From Ariolimax columbianus (lineage: Eukaryota > Mollusca > Gastropoda > Stylommatophora > Arionidae): a DNA stretch of 64,000 bases. Below are positions 27,001 to 39,000 of the stretch, in pieces (position 1 is the first letter of the stretch; every line of letters begins with the position of its first letter). The stretch is taken from assembly GCA_036924085.1 (NCBI GenBank), contig JAVGWX010000009.1, positions 64,766,512 through 64,830,511 on the forward strand. Direction: 5' to 3'. The position numbers were made by a program, and so were the translations under genes. Below the pieces are notes generated by a model that worked only from the letters and a program-made list of their open reading frames with translations, was not told the DNA's origin and did not search any database.

Positions 27001-30000
27001 TATGTAGGCTCTTTCTCTCTGGGCAATTTAAATTTGCCGAATCTCAGACTGATATTTTCCTTGGCTACTTTGTGGCTATTGGTAAAGATAGTGAAAACAG
27101 TCTTTTCACAGTTTATCTTCAGTTTCCACATTTGGCAATACTGATGCAGTCTTCTCAGGTCTCCAATTAGTCTTTGTGCTGCACTTTCTACATCTTCATT
27201 GGTCTGCCATATTGCCAAATCATCAGCAGACATGGCTTTTTCAGCTTTGATGTGCTTGGCCAGGTCATTTATGTAAATGAGAAAGAGTTTCCAGCTCAAA
27301 GCAGAGCCCTGTGGTAAGCTTTCCTCTAAAACTTCTTTAGAGGAGACTGCATTGTTCATCTTTGTCTGCATTGTTCGATCAAGGAGGAAATATTTTATCC
27401 AGTTGTACAGCTTTCCGCTAATCCCCACATCAGTCATCTTCATCAAGAGACCTTTTCTCCATACTCGATCATAGGCCTGTTGTAAGTCGAAGAAGATTGC
27501 TACTGTATGTATCTTATTTTGGAACCCATCGTGAATTTTCTGTCTTAACCTGAAAAGCTGGCCTTCTGTGCAACTACCTTTTCTGAAGCCTGCCTGTTCA
27601 TGGCAAATGTTGTCTGAACTCTCAAGGAACCAGGCGTGCATTTACCATTCTTTCTGCTACTTTTCCAAGGCATGATGTTAATGAGGTGGGACGGTAGCTC
27701 TTTGGTTCATCTGGAGGTTTGTTGTCTTTCAGGGTCGGGATAACATGCGCTGTCCATTTCTCCAAGTCATGTTGATAAACTTGAGGACTGTTTCTTTCTC
27801 CAATGAGTTGTCCATTTCTCCAAGTCATGTTGATAAACTTGAGGACTGTCTCTTTCCCCAATGAGTTGTCCATTTCTCCAAGTCATGTTGATTAACTTGA
27901 GGACTGTTTCTTTCCCCAATGAGCCCAGGTGAGTTATCATTTCATTATGGATCATGTCTGGCCCAGGAGACTTTCTAGGTTTTAATTTCTTCAGACCTTG
28001 TTGAAATTCTTGCATACTAAAGTCATCTTCAAATATGTAGGCACTAGCGGTTGGGGCTTTCTCTTGACGTTTCAAGTGTCCTAGACGTTCTTTGTCCACC
28101 TCAGAAAGCTTTCCTGCTCTGTTCACAGAGGCAAAGTACTGGTTGAAGTGCTCTGCTTTTTTCTGATCTTCAGTTATTATTCTTCTACCGTCTATCACTG
28201 GCTTCGGATTTGTTCTCCTCCTGTTTCCAGACAAATTATCCATCAATGCCCAGGCTCTCTTCCCATTGCGCTTTAGGTCAAGTTTTGCACATGTTGATGA
28301 CCAGTTTTCATGTTGTCCATTCTTAACTATGAGTTTGACTATTGCACATAATTTGTTGTAAAGGATCTTTGACTCTTGTGATGGGGCTCTCTCGAGGGCT
28401 GTTCTTGCTTTATTTCTTTAGTGTAGAATGGTTTGTATGACTTTCTACTGCCCTTTAGGAATGCTTTGTGATGCTGCATTCAGAATAGCTCTTGTCACCC
28501 CATTATTGAGTATGTCTACACTGCTGCTGTCAATATAACCAAGCAGGTAGTCAGATGATTTTTGGAAGAGTCTCCAGTCAGCCTTACCAAAGTTCCACCA
28601 AGTTTTCCGTTTGTAGCTTTACTGGGAGTGGTTATGGTGGTGAGGATTGACCTGTGGTCACTTCCAATGTCATCAAGAACTTGCAGGTTGCCAGAGTCTA
28701 TCAAATCAGATGAACAGATCGTCAAGTCAGGTCGACTGAGAGAGAGGTGGGACCTGTGCAGCAGCGTTGGGATAGAGTCTGCATTCTGCAATACAGACAA
28801 GTTGGTTGCATCGCAGAGCTCCTCAGTGAATTTTCCTGTACTGCTATGGTCAGTGTAACCCCAACGAGGCTGTTGTATGTGTGACACATCCCTGAATGTC
28901 ATTTCGGAAATAGGTAACTATGCCATGGCAGTCGGTGCACTCACAGACATAGCTAGTGTACCTACAGGACTGATCAATCAGGTGATGGTGATTCTGTTAT
29001 CCTTGTATCCACACTCCACACTCAGAGGCTGTCGACACTGCCATAGTGCTTGTCTAGTGTTGCCACTGGTGATGGCCACATCTGCTCTCTCTGATCCTCG
29101 TATGTCGGGCAGTTTTGCAGCAAATGCTCAGCGGTCATTTTCCCGGTACCACACGGGCATTCATCAGTGCCACCTATCTTTAATTTGTTGAATAGACACC
29201 TTATTCAAAAAGGGCATAAAATTAGATCCAGCAAATTATAGACCTGTGAGTTTAACAAGCATAGTCTGTAAATTGTTAGAGTCAATAATCAAAGAAAACA
29301 TTGTAATGCATTTAGACAAGTTTAATCTAATCAGAAATAGTCAGCATGGGTTTACTAGAGGGAGATCATGCTTAACAAATCTATTAGAATTCATGGAGGA
29401 GGTTACTAAAATGATAGATAAAGGGGTGTTACTGTAATCAAGAGGTTAATGCACTTTGCCTCTCACAGTGATGAACAGAAACGGTGGGCGATTAAATCTG
29501 CTAGTTTCAAGCGACCCCTGGTCTCACGGGAGGTAAGATCAGAGTCCCTGCATCCCGAGTAAACCTCCAGTATTCTCGACCAATAGTCTTGCCACTGATC
29601 CAAGGCAACTCGGGATAAGGGTGAGATTGATGACCAGCGCCTATTCTTCCTCACTACAATCCAAGTACAGCGCACATCACATTATTAAGACAGAACCGTC
29701 TGATGTGGTCATCATCGCATTGACAATAACTTTAGATAAAGGGGAGCCAGGGTGGATGTTATTTATCTAGATTTTGCAAAGGCCTTTGATAAAGTACCTC
29801 ATCAAAAGATTATTTAGAAAGTTAAAATCACATGGAATAGGTGGGGAAGTTACCAAATGGATTGAAAATTGGTTAATGGGAAGAAGGCCAGAGTGGGTAT
29901 AATGACTTCCATCCCTCGATCAAGTTCACGTCTGACATTTCCTTCACATCTGTCCACTTTCTGGACATCACTGTCTCTATCTGCCCTTCAGGCCTCTCCA

Positions 30001-33000
30001 CCACTATCTACTACAAACCCACTGACGCCCACAACTACCTCCTCTACACTTCCTCCCATCCTCAATCATGCAGCGATTCGCTTCCTTTCTCCCAACTCCT
30101 CCGCCTCCGACGCCTTCCTTCTCAGGGCCCACGAGATGCTTGACTTCTTTCGCAGGCGACTCTACCCTGAGACCACTCTCTCCTCCGCCCTTCAGCGGGT
30201 TCTTCCTATCTCCCGTCAACTCCCTCACTCCCACTCACTGTCCTCCCTCTGACCGTGTGAAACTTGTTCTCACTTATCACCCTCATTGCGTTTCTGTCCG
30301 GGATATCTTATTCCGCCATCTCCCTATTCTTCACTCTGATCCTGCCACTCATATAGTTTTTCTCGATCCTCCGCTTGTCACCTACAAACGGGACAGGAAC
30401 CTGAGGGACTTGCTGGTCAGTAGTTGCCTACACACCAGCCCTCATAGCCTTCCAGGCACCAGGCCGTGCAAAAATACATGTGGCTGTGTTACCTGCCCTC
30501 ATGTCATCCTTTCTCGCTCCATCACCTTTCCTAAAGCAGAATTCTTCACCCCCATCTATTTGTCTTCCTTTGCCCCCCCCCATTCTTCTATCAGTTCTTT
30601 CTCTTTCTCCCCCCCCCCCCCCCCCCCCATATTAATCTCACGCAATCCCGGCTTATATCACCTTCTCTTTGTTCTCCCATCTGGACCACTATTTGGCCGT
30701 TTCCATATTTGACCACCATTGACTTATCCGGCACATTCCCCCACATTTCTTACGCTCTCCTGGCCACCTTGTGTTTGACCGCTCCGATTCATTTTCATTC
30801 AGCATCTGGCCCAACCGGTCGCTTAGACAGACTGGGTCTACTATCAGATACAAATGAGTTGACCATTTTTTTCTTATATGTTGATTTGTTAGTTCAGTAT
30901 TGTCCCTGATGAAGGCCTATTGGTCGTAACGTAGGTTTTGTTTGTGTTCTCGTCTCGGTGCGGCATCTGACCATACCCATTAAAAAATTTGGATTAAACT
31001 CAACCTGAATCAACTTTGACAAGTTTTTTTTCCATGTTTTTTCCCAGTATAAAAAAGAAGGGCTCGATTTTGGGACCAATTTTGTTCTTGATATATAAAA
31101 ACGTTTTGAATATTGATATCGGATCCATGATTGCAAAATTCACTGATGACAAAAAACTATACAGTAGTGTCTCATCTAAAGCAGAAGTGGATATATTGAG
31201 GTCGGATTTAGATACAATTCGAGAATGGTCTGCGAGCTGGCAAATGGAGTTTAACTGATTAGCTACTGAATTGAAAAACAGGCTGTGGCAGAATTAAATT
31301 TAGGTCCCATTTTCCCATTTGCAGGTGTATGTACAAATTTAGCTGCAGTTTTCTTAATTATAAACATATTTTTATGAATGATATACCATTTTGTAGGTAA
31401 ATGAATGTTCTCTAAGATAGATCTAAAACAATTGTGTGTTATTTTTTAGTAGGAAATTTGTAAATGGTAAATTATTATTTACAACAGAAAAGCTTTACAC
31501 AATTATAAAACAAGTGCCAACTCACCTTAAATTTTTGAATGTCCAAAACATTGAATGTCTTTTACTTGGTGGTTATCACAAAGTATATCCAACAATAAGA
31601 AAAACAAATCCAAGAACACAGAAATTGGATAATATTTACACTTCTAATGTAACCACATGTATGCCAGATCAGAAAAAATTAAACATTTTTGAAAAATAAA
31701 CATTTGAAGAAAAAAAAAAATATCTTTGGAAAAATTAACATTTAAAAAAAAAAATATATATCCAATTTATTTACAGTACATCAATGTCTTTAGTGAGCAC
31801 CATCTGCAGGATCATGTGTATGGTACACTCTAAAACAGTTCTTCAGATGGAGATGTGGCTTTTCTGGGCAACCAGTGCAATAAAAATTTGTGCGGGCTCT
31901 CTTTGCAGGAGTTGAGCATACAATGCAGTTCCTGTCTTTGTCTGAGTGATCCACAAGATGCACAGCACCCTCATATCTTTTAATTTTGTTTCCTTCTTTG
32001 AATTTTCTCCCAACTGTATTGCTGTTTGTGGTTACTATGCAGCCTTCTCAGTCAGCTGATGGATCAAATTTTCTTTGAAGACTTTCAAGGGCATAGGCTT
32101 CTCATCAGCATGACAGAGTGTGTATAATATATGAGCATTTACCTGTGAAACCTCAATGATTCAATAAAATATTTTTCTCAACCATTTTCTTGTTTTTCTT
32201 TGGAAGCTGCCATAGTATGATACCATCTGGTCGCTATGGTCACATCCATTCATACACCTGTTGTATCGCTGCACTACTTTGGGTTTTTCAACTGTGTTGC
32301 CTCGTCTAGTTGTAACCTGCTCCATCTGAACTGTAGTCTTGGTGGAGACAACAATACACGGCCTTTTGGTTTTCTTATCTCGCCAAGCAACACATATCTG
32401 GGATCCATCATTATTTCTGTACCACCTAGCTTCTCGGAGCTGTAGAGAAATGGTCTTCAACTGAAGCGGAACATTTTTCCTGTTGATGTTGAGTGTGCCA
32501 GTAAAATCAATACCCCTACTCAACAGATATGTAATCACGGTGTCTACAGTGTAGTACTTATCCGCAAATACATGGTGGCCTTTTCCAATTCCTTGCAGCA
32601 GGTAATCAAACACCTTCATGGCCTGACTTGTACGGTCATTGGTAAGGAGATATGATGTGTTTTTTCCGAAGTATGTCAATACAGAGTAGACATACCCTGT
32701 AGTAGAATCACACAAGCCAAAAGTCTTGATGTGATACTTGCTTGGCTTGGAGGCATTGTACTGCTTGTGCTTCCAGCGTCCGTTATAGCCTATTACCATT
32801 TCATCAATGGCCAGATCCTGAAATGGATAAAATGCATCCTGGAACTTTGCTATTAGTGAATTCAAGAATGGCTCTATCCTTGCCTACAGATTCAGCATCT
32901 CCAACATGCATCATGGTGTGGTAAATGATTTCAAATCTCAATCTGGGAAACATCTGACTGTACCATGGGTTGTAGTTGTGCGGTTTGTGTGCCCAATAAT

Positions 33001-36000
33001 CCTTCACCGATGCTTTTTTACCTAAACCTATTGCAATAATCACGGCCCAAAATTTTAACAGCTCATATTCAGTGATAGGCTTCCAGCTTGCAAGTGTAGA
33101 CTTTTGTCAAGAAACTTGTTTGGATTTCTTCAATTCTGCATATTCATTGATCATTGATACCAATGAATCTAACACATCTGGTGTTATCAAGGCAAACCAA
33201 CAATCTAGTTCAGAGGAAGATACATCTAGTTTTGCATGCATACCTGGTTCACGAGTTGGAACAAAGGGAATACTGCCTGTTGTTTCACCTTCAGTTACTT
33301 GGTGCCACTGTTCTCTTTCTTGAGCTCCATATTTTACTGAACTATTTGTAAATCTAGCACCGATCTTAGCCTTTTTAGGGAATTTTGATGGTCCAGGACT
33401 TGCACCATCTTCGCTATCACTACTTGCGCTGTCACTACTATTTTTTTTGTATTCATCAAAATCAATTGAATCATTATTATCGACATCTGTTTCACTTACC
33501 TCGTCTTCACTAGATGTATTATTTATCTGTTGAAACAAGTTTTAGCCTGTTCAATAGTTAGACGGGCCGTACAAGTGCTTTTGGTGACCTTATCGCTTGT
33601 TGCCATGGTAAACAATTTTTTACAGTTCGGTAACTAGCTTGAAAATATGATAATTATGACAAGAATACAATTTTTAACATCCGATTTGGTCCACACGTGA
33701 TTCAAAAATCAACTTCCCTTCGGTAAATTAAAATCTCGTACCGAAACGGAAAGGAAAACTATAAATTTATAACTTGTTTTATTATGAAACAAACATTGAC
33801 GGTCACAGCGGCTTATGGCCGCGGCTAAATAAGTGTTCTGGCGCTGGGAGCGGCTTGTAGTAGGTAACCAGTTAATGTAGATAAATGTACAGTCATCTAC
33901 ATGGGTAGATCAAATATGGAACATAATTACAGAATGGACAAGAACAATATTATGCTGGAAAGGATACAAAGAAGCGTGACAAAGCTGATAGTGGGAATAC
34001 AGTTATGAGGAAAGACTATGAAAAACACGGCCTACAGTGTCTAGGAAAGAGAAGAATTTGTGGTGACTTAAAACAGGTTTATAAGATAATCAAAGGAACG
34101 AATAAATTAGATTAAACAAGATTTTCAAAATACAACCACCTACAAGAACAAGAGGGCATAGCTACAAATTAACTAAAGAAAGGTCCAGAATACATATTAG
34201 GAAATATTTTTTTAGTCACAGAGTGGTGAATGCTTGGAATGCATTGCCACAGGAAGCAGTGGAGGCAGGGACAATTATTGCATTTAATAATAGATTGGAT
34301 GTGCATAGCTTTTAGAGCAAGGAAATGTAACTGAAACATATTGTATACAAACTCTGCAGAGTCTTCTAAACCAGTATAGAGACGTTAAGGATAGAGCAGC
34401 CAGCCGCATGCCCAACCCTCCTGAATCATCTTATGACATGTCTGTCAGATTACATTGTTGCTATTTTTTGCGTAAATGACATTGACATTCACTGAAACCA
34501 CAACACACACAATGGGAAGAGTACAATGGCGATGACAGTCATGATGTACTATGATGTGATGTTTCTTCGACCACCTAGGTTATTGGACAGATGAGACGAG
34601 GCGAGAGACTTTGAAAATAGACTTATATTTGCACATTTAGAATGAATATTTTCAAGGAAAATTCCCTTGCACTCCCCAGCATGTTATACAACCCTGTAAG
34701 GAACTTTTCATCCAGCGCTATGTCCGGCTCCTAGATTTTGTGCCTGGCTGCTAGATCCTAAACATATGTTGTCCGCTAGCATAAAGAAATCCTATAAAAT
34801 CATCATGAACTGATGTGGACATAGTGTCCTAGTCCCGCTGGGAGTCATGGCAATGAGACAGCTGATACTATTGCTGTTGTTGTTTCTGGAAGCTATTTGT
34901 GCAAATAAGTTTAAAAATTAAATATAGGAAAAATAGACCAAGAGTGTTTATAGCCAGTAAATACAAGAATCATTAGTATGCATGCCAACTTCATCTAGTG
35001 AGAAGACTGCACCTATATAGGTCTCCGTGGAGTACAGTGATGTTAATCAACAAAATAAATACAGCTGTAGTCTTTAAAGAGATGTTAATTTTGACATCTG
35101 TCACTGTTTTAATGTCACAGATTTACAGGCCTGCTCACAGAACCTGGGGGAAAGTCTATGACCTTAGGCCTGTGGGGTTACCACAGATACACCAAAAAGT
35201 GGACTGTCAACATAATTGACTTCAACACAGTTGTCACCCGAGAGTGTAAGTAGCACATATGAGTGTGACTGTGTGTTACTCATATTGTAGAAGGGGTACT
35301 ACAGATTTTGAGATATTAGGCTACTACAATAGCTTGCCCTTTTTCAGGAAGTCTGTAATCAAGCATTCTCCTGTAAATCCACATCTTCACGGACTCTGTT
35401 CTATCTTATAACTATTTGGAAGGGATCAAGATGCTGAGCAGCTCATGAGCTGCAGTGGTCAGCAACCCATAGCTGACTGTTAGCGTCAGGGCCAGCGAAC
35501 CAGAGCTGCCAAGATCCTTCTACACCTCCACGCGGTGATCCTGGATAACAGGCTGCAACAGGGCAGACTGGCTAAGAAGAAGGGATCGAAGAGGGAATGC
35601 TAACCCGGTACTAAAAAAATGCTTGCTGAAGTCAGATGTGTTGGACCGAAAGGTGCAAATATCGCAGTCAAGCTGTAAACTACGACACAACACATTCTGT
35701 TACTTAAGCCCTTTCAGGGTTTGGTAGTGGGAGATTGAGAATGAACCAAGCCAAGCCATAACTATTTGTTCACTGTCCAAGTTAACACACCATACAGTAG
35801 TGTTGAGTATATATAACACTTGATCATCCTTATATTTGATCATTTGTATATTTAAGTTGAAGCCTAGCTCTCTAGGTGTGAATATCTTCCTCATTCTGCT
35901 GAATGTAACCTTGGCCATTCTTATTTTCCTCTTTATTTCAATTTCCCATTTGTCATAATCAGTCATTACATGCCCAGGATATGATAAGCTTAATATCTGC

Positions 36001-39000
36001 CCCAGTATCTTTCTATTTACTTCGAAACACAATGTTGAATAACCCTATCTTATTATGTTCCCCACGGAATGCTCCCAAGTTCAATATCATATGATAAGAG
36101 TTGAAACACAGGACAGAAGGTGATCTTTATAATTATTATCTTGATATACTGATCTGCAGGCAAAGAGGATGACTATATGCCATGGATTCCACACACTAGC
36201 CTGAACACTAATCCAGGATTTGAGGGATGCTTGCTGGGGATAAAGGAAACTTTCAAGAGGATTAAGCCGGATGAATGGTGAGTTCTTTATTGTAGATCAT
36301 TATAGATGATAATGCACCTTAGCAGCATGCAGCTCTCATTCGTGGTATTTCTGCTTCTCAATCGTTTATTCTAGTGCATTTATGTTGACTTAATTAAAAT
36401 GTTCGACTAAGCGTCTAGGGCCCATTGCGTCGATTGACCACTACCATGTCCAACTGCTGAGGCTTGTAGCCAAACCTCGTTCAATGCTGAAGGGAAGACT
36501 GCTATTTGTCAGAGCCACGTAGAGCGGGGGCGGCCCCTCCCATCCCTCCAGTCAGCCGGTGAGAGACCGTTGATACACTAATCTGACTTGGGCATTATCG
36601 AACCACGTCGAACACAGACAGGTGGTGGCAGTGGACCAGAGTGTCCGAGATGGAGGGAAGACTTGTACTTTGCAGACACCTCGACATTGCGGGCGAGATT
36701 GAACCACAGGATACTGAGGATGCGTCGCTGATTGCAGATATGAAAGACATTGAGTCTTGGTATGTCCTGTTTAAGTATGTTGACTTTGGTGGTAGACAAA
36801 GTATGCACATAACGACAAACAATTGCAAAGATTGGGAGTTTTGTTTTTTTCCATTTGGAAAACGCATAAAATGAACAACAAAAAGAAAAGAAAGTAGTAG
36901 GCAGCCTGGAATTAAGTGATAGACATCTCCATAAGACGAAAGAGCTTTGCCACAAATAAAAGTTGAGTTAAAGGATTAGGCCAGATTAACTCTTTTTCTT
37001 CTTGCAAAGTGCTTTCATGACCTGAAGGTCTGGGGTTCAATTCTAGAGGGCCTATTAACTTTGTTCTTTTCTCTTGTTGACATTGCTAATTGTTGGCACA
37101 TCAAATCTGCTATCTTTTCCACTAGCCTTGAATGTGAGTAGACCGTGTCTCGTTGTCATCAGCCAGTCAGCACTAGGAGACCAATTTTTCATTTTTTTAA
37201 ATTGATTTTCATTTGTAATAAAATGCCTGAATCAGTTTGCATTATGGCCGTTCTTTTCTTCTTCGTTGTTTGTTCTCAAACTCCCGCTACCAAGCCCTGA
37301 AAAGAGACTTGACCATTGCCCTCTTTATATTGACAGACTTGGACATTCCCCTCTTTGTGTTGACAGACTTGACCATTGTCCTCTTTATATTGACAGACTT
37401 GGACATTCCCCTCTTTGTGTTGACAGACTTGACCATTCCCCTCTTTATGTTGAAAGACTTGACCATTGCCATCTTTATGTTGACAGACTTGACCATTTCC
37501 TTCTTTATGTTGACAGACTTGACCACCCCCTCTTTTACTTGACCATTCCCTTCTTTATGTTGATAGACTTGACCATTGCCTCTTTGTGTTGACAGACTTG
37601 ACTATTGCCCTCTTTGTATTAACATACTTGACCATTGCCATCTTTATGTTGACATACTTGAGCAGTGTCTCTTTGTGTTGACAGACTTGACTGTTCTCCT
37701 CATTGTGTTGACAGACTTGATCAGCTTTTCTGTTGTCTTCCCCATGTAGAAGGCATAATTCTCGTTGTCTGATTTGTAATTTATGGAACAGATGCAGTGC
37801 CTAGTCGACATTATCAACATAGACACTTGTTCTGCTCATGGTAAGGAATCAAAAATGAGATGTGTTCAAAAAGTATCCGACCTTTGGGTCAGAAAAATAC
37901 AATTACTCACCTGAAGGTTTGAAACCCTAATCCTCTTCAAAGTCCTCTCCTTGGGATTCCATACACTACTCCCAGCGGCCCCGCCATTGTTGGAAGCATT
38001 TTAAGACAGCGTCTTTTTAAATGGAGTACAGCTGGGTCATCGCATTCCACATAATGTCTTCTCAGGACTCTAATCAGGTCCCTTTCAGCGCAGTTTTCAG
38101 CTTAGGGAATAGCCAAAAATTGCTAGCAGCCATGTCAACAGAATAGGGAGACTGGTGAACCAGAGCAATGTTGTGTTTGGCCAAGTAAGTCTGAATCGGA
38201 TGTGAAGAATTTCACAGACAATCTCCGCATAGCTAAATTTTATCTCAAAATGGAGTATATCAAACCAATGCTTATCCCCACCTGATCCGCAAGTTCCCGG
38301 ATGGTGACACAACGGTTCTGTAAGACCATGATCCGTACTTGGTCAATAACTTCATCATTTCGGCTTGTTGAAGGCCAACCGGAACACAATCACCTCAACA
38401 TTGATGTATGGCCTTCTTTGAAACGATTATACCACTCCTTAATTTGTGAGATGCTCACGGCATCGTCACAGAAAACCTGTTGAATCTTCTGTTTGGTTTC
38501 CAATTGGGTATCGCCTAGTTTTTGATAAAATTTGATGCAACGCCGCTGCTCAATTCTTTCTGTCATTTCATGGCGAATGAAAACCCGATTGTGCTCACTA
38601 CACTCAACACCGAAAGGATGACTACCAGCAACTGACGCAGTCTACTAATGGGACAAAATTCACACATGCGCATGGCAGTCCCCTATACATCCCTGCCAAA
38701 ATACAACACCTATGCTTCATTTGTTTCCGCTGAAAGACATTAAGGTGAACACTTTTTGAACACATTTCATACTCTCTGCCATTCATTATTTCAGCTGTAA
38801 GAAAAAAAAAAATTTTTGTGTTTGTAAGTGAAGCTTAAAGGGCGAACGGCTAAACTAACATCTTCATTTCAGGTGCCGTAATGGATATTATAAAAATATG
38901 CATGTTGTCTCAGAACCTTGCAAGTGTACAAAGGATGATTATGAATGGTAGGTCAACGTGGAGGCTTGCGTGTATGTATATATTAATATGTGAGGATGTG

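Larger units (their letters stand above)
29205..34400 (+). mobile_element. CR1/L2-like LINE split by three insertions
   Basis: One reverse transcriptase can be followed across four blocks. 29205-29426: LDPANYRPVSLTSIVCKLLE, RNSQHGFTRGRSCLTNLL. 29745-29899: a decayed IYLDFAKAFDKVP block, then FRKLKSHGIGGEVTKWIENW. 31045-31254: GSILGPILFLIYKNV, AKFTDDKKLYSSVSSKAEVD, WSASWQMEFN. 33872-34400: NVDKCTVIYMGRSNMEHNYR and, after frameshifts, KVYKIIKGTNKLD and an SHRVVNAWNALPQEAVEAG-like end. The blocks join in order when the insertions are removed. It is fully inactivated. Confidence 0.9.

Noticed and set aside
36641..36874. 77-aa + strand protein
   Set aside because: The minus strand of the same stretch resembles a LINE C-terminus, so the + frame is probably its shadow.
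37237..37592. Repeat protein encoded by the 30-bp array
   Set aside because: Several frames on both strands stay open because the period is a multiple of three. No start context, splice link or conserved domain.
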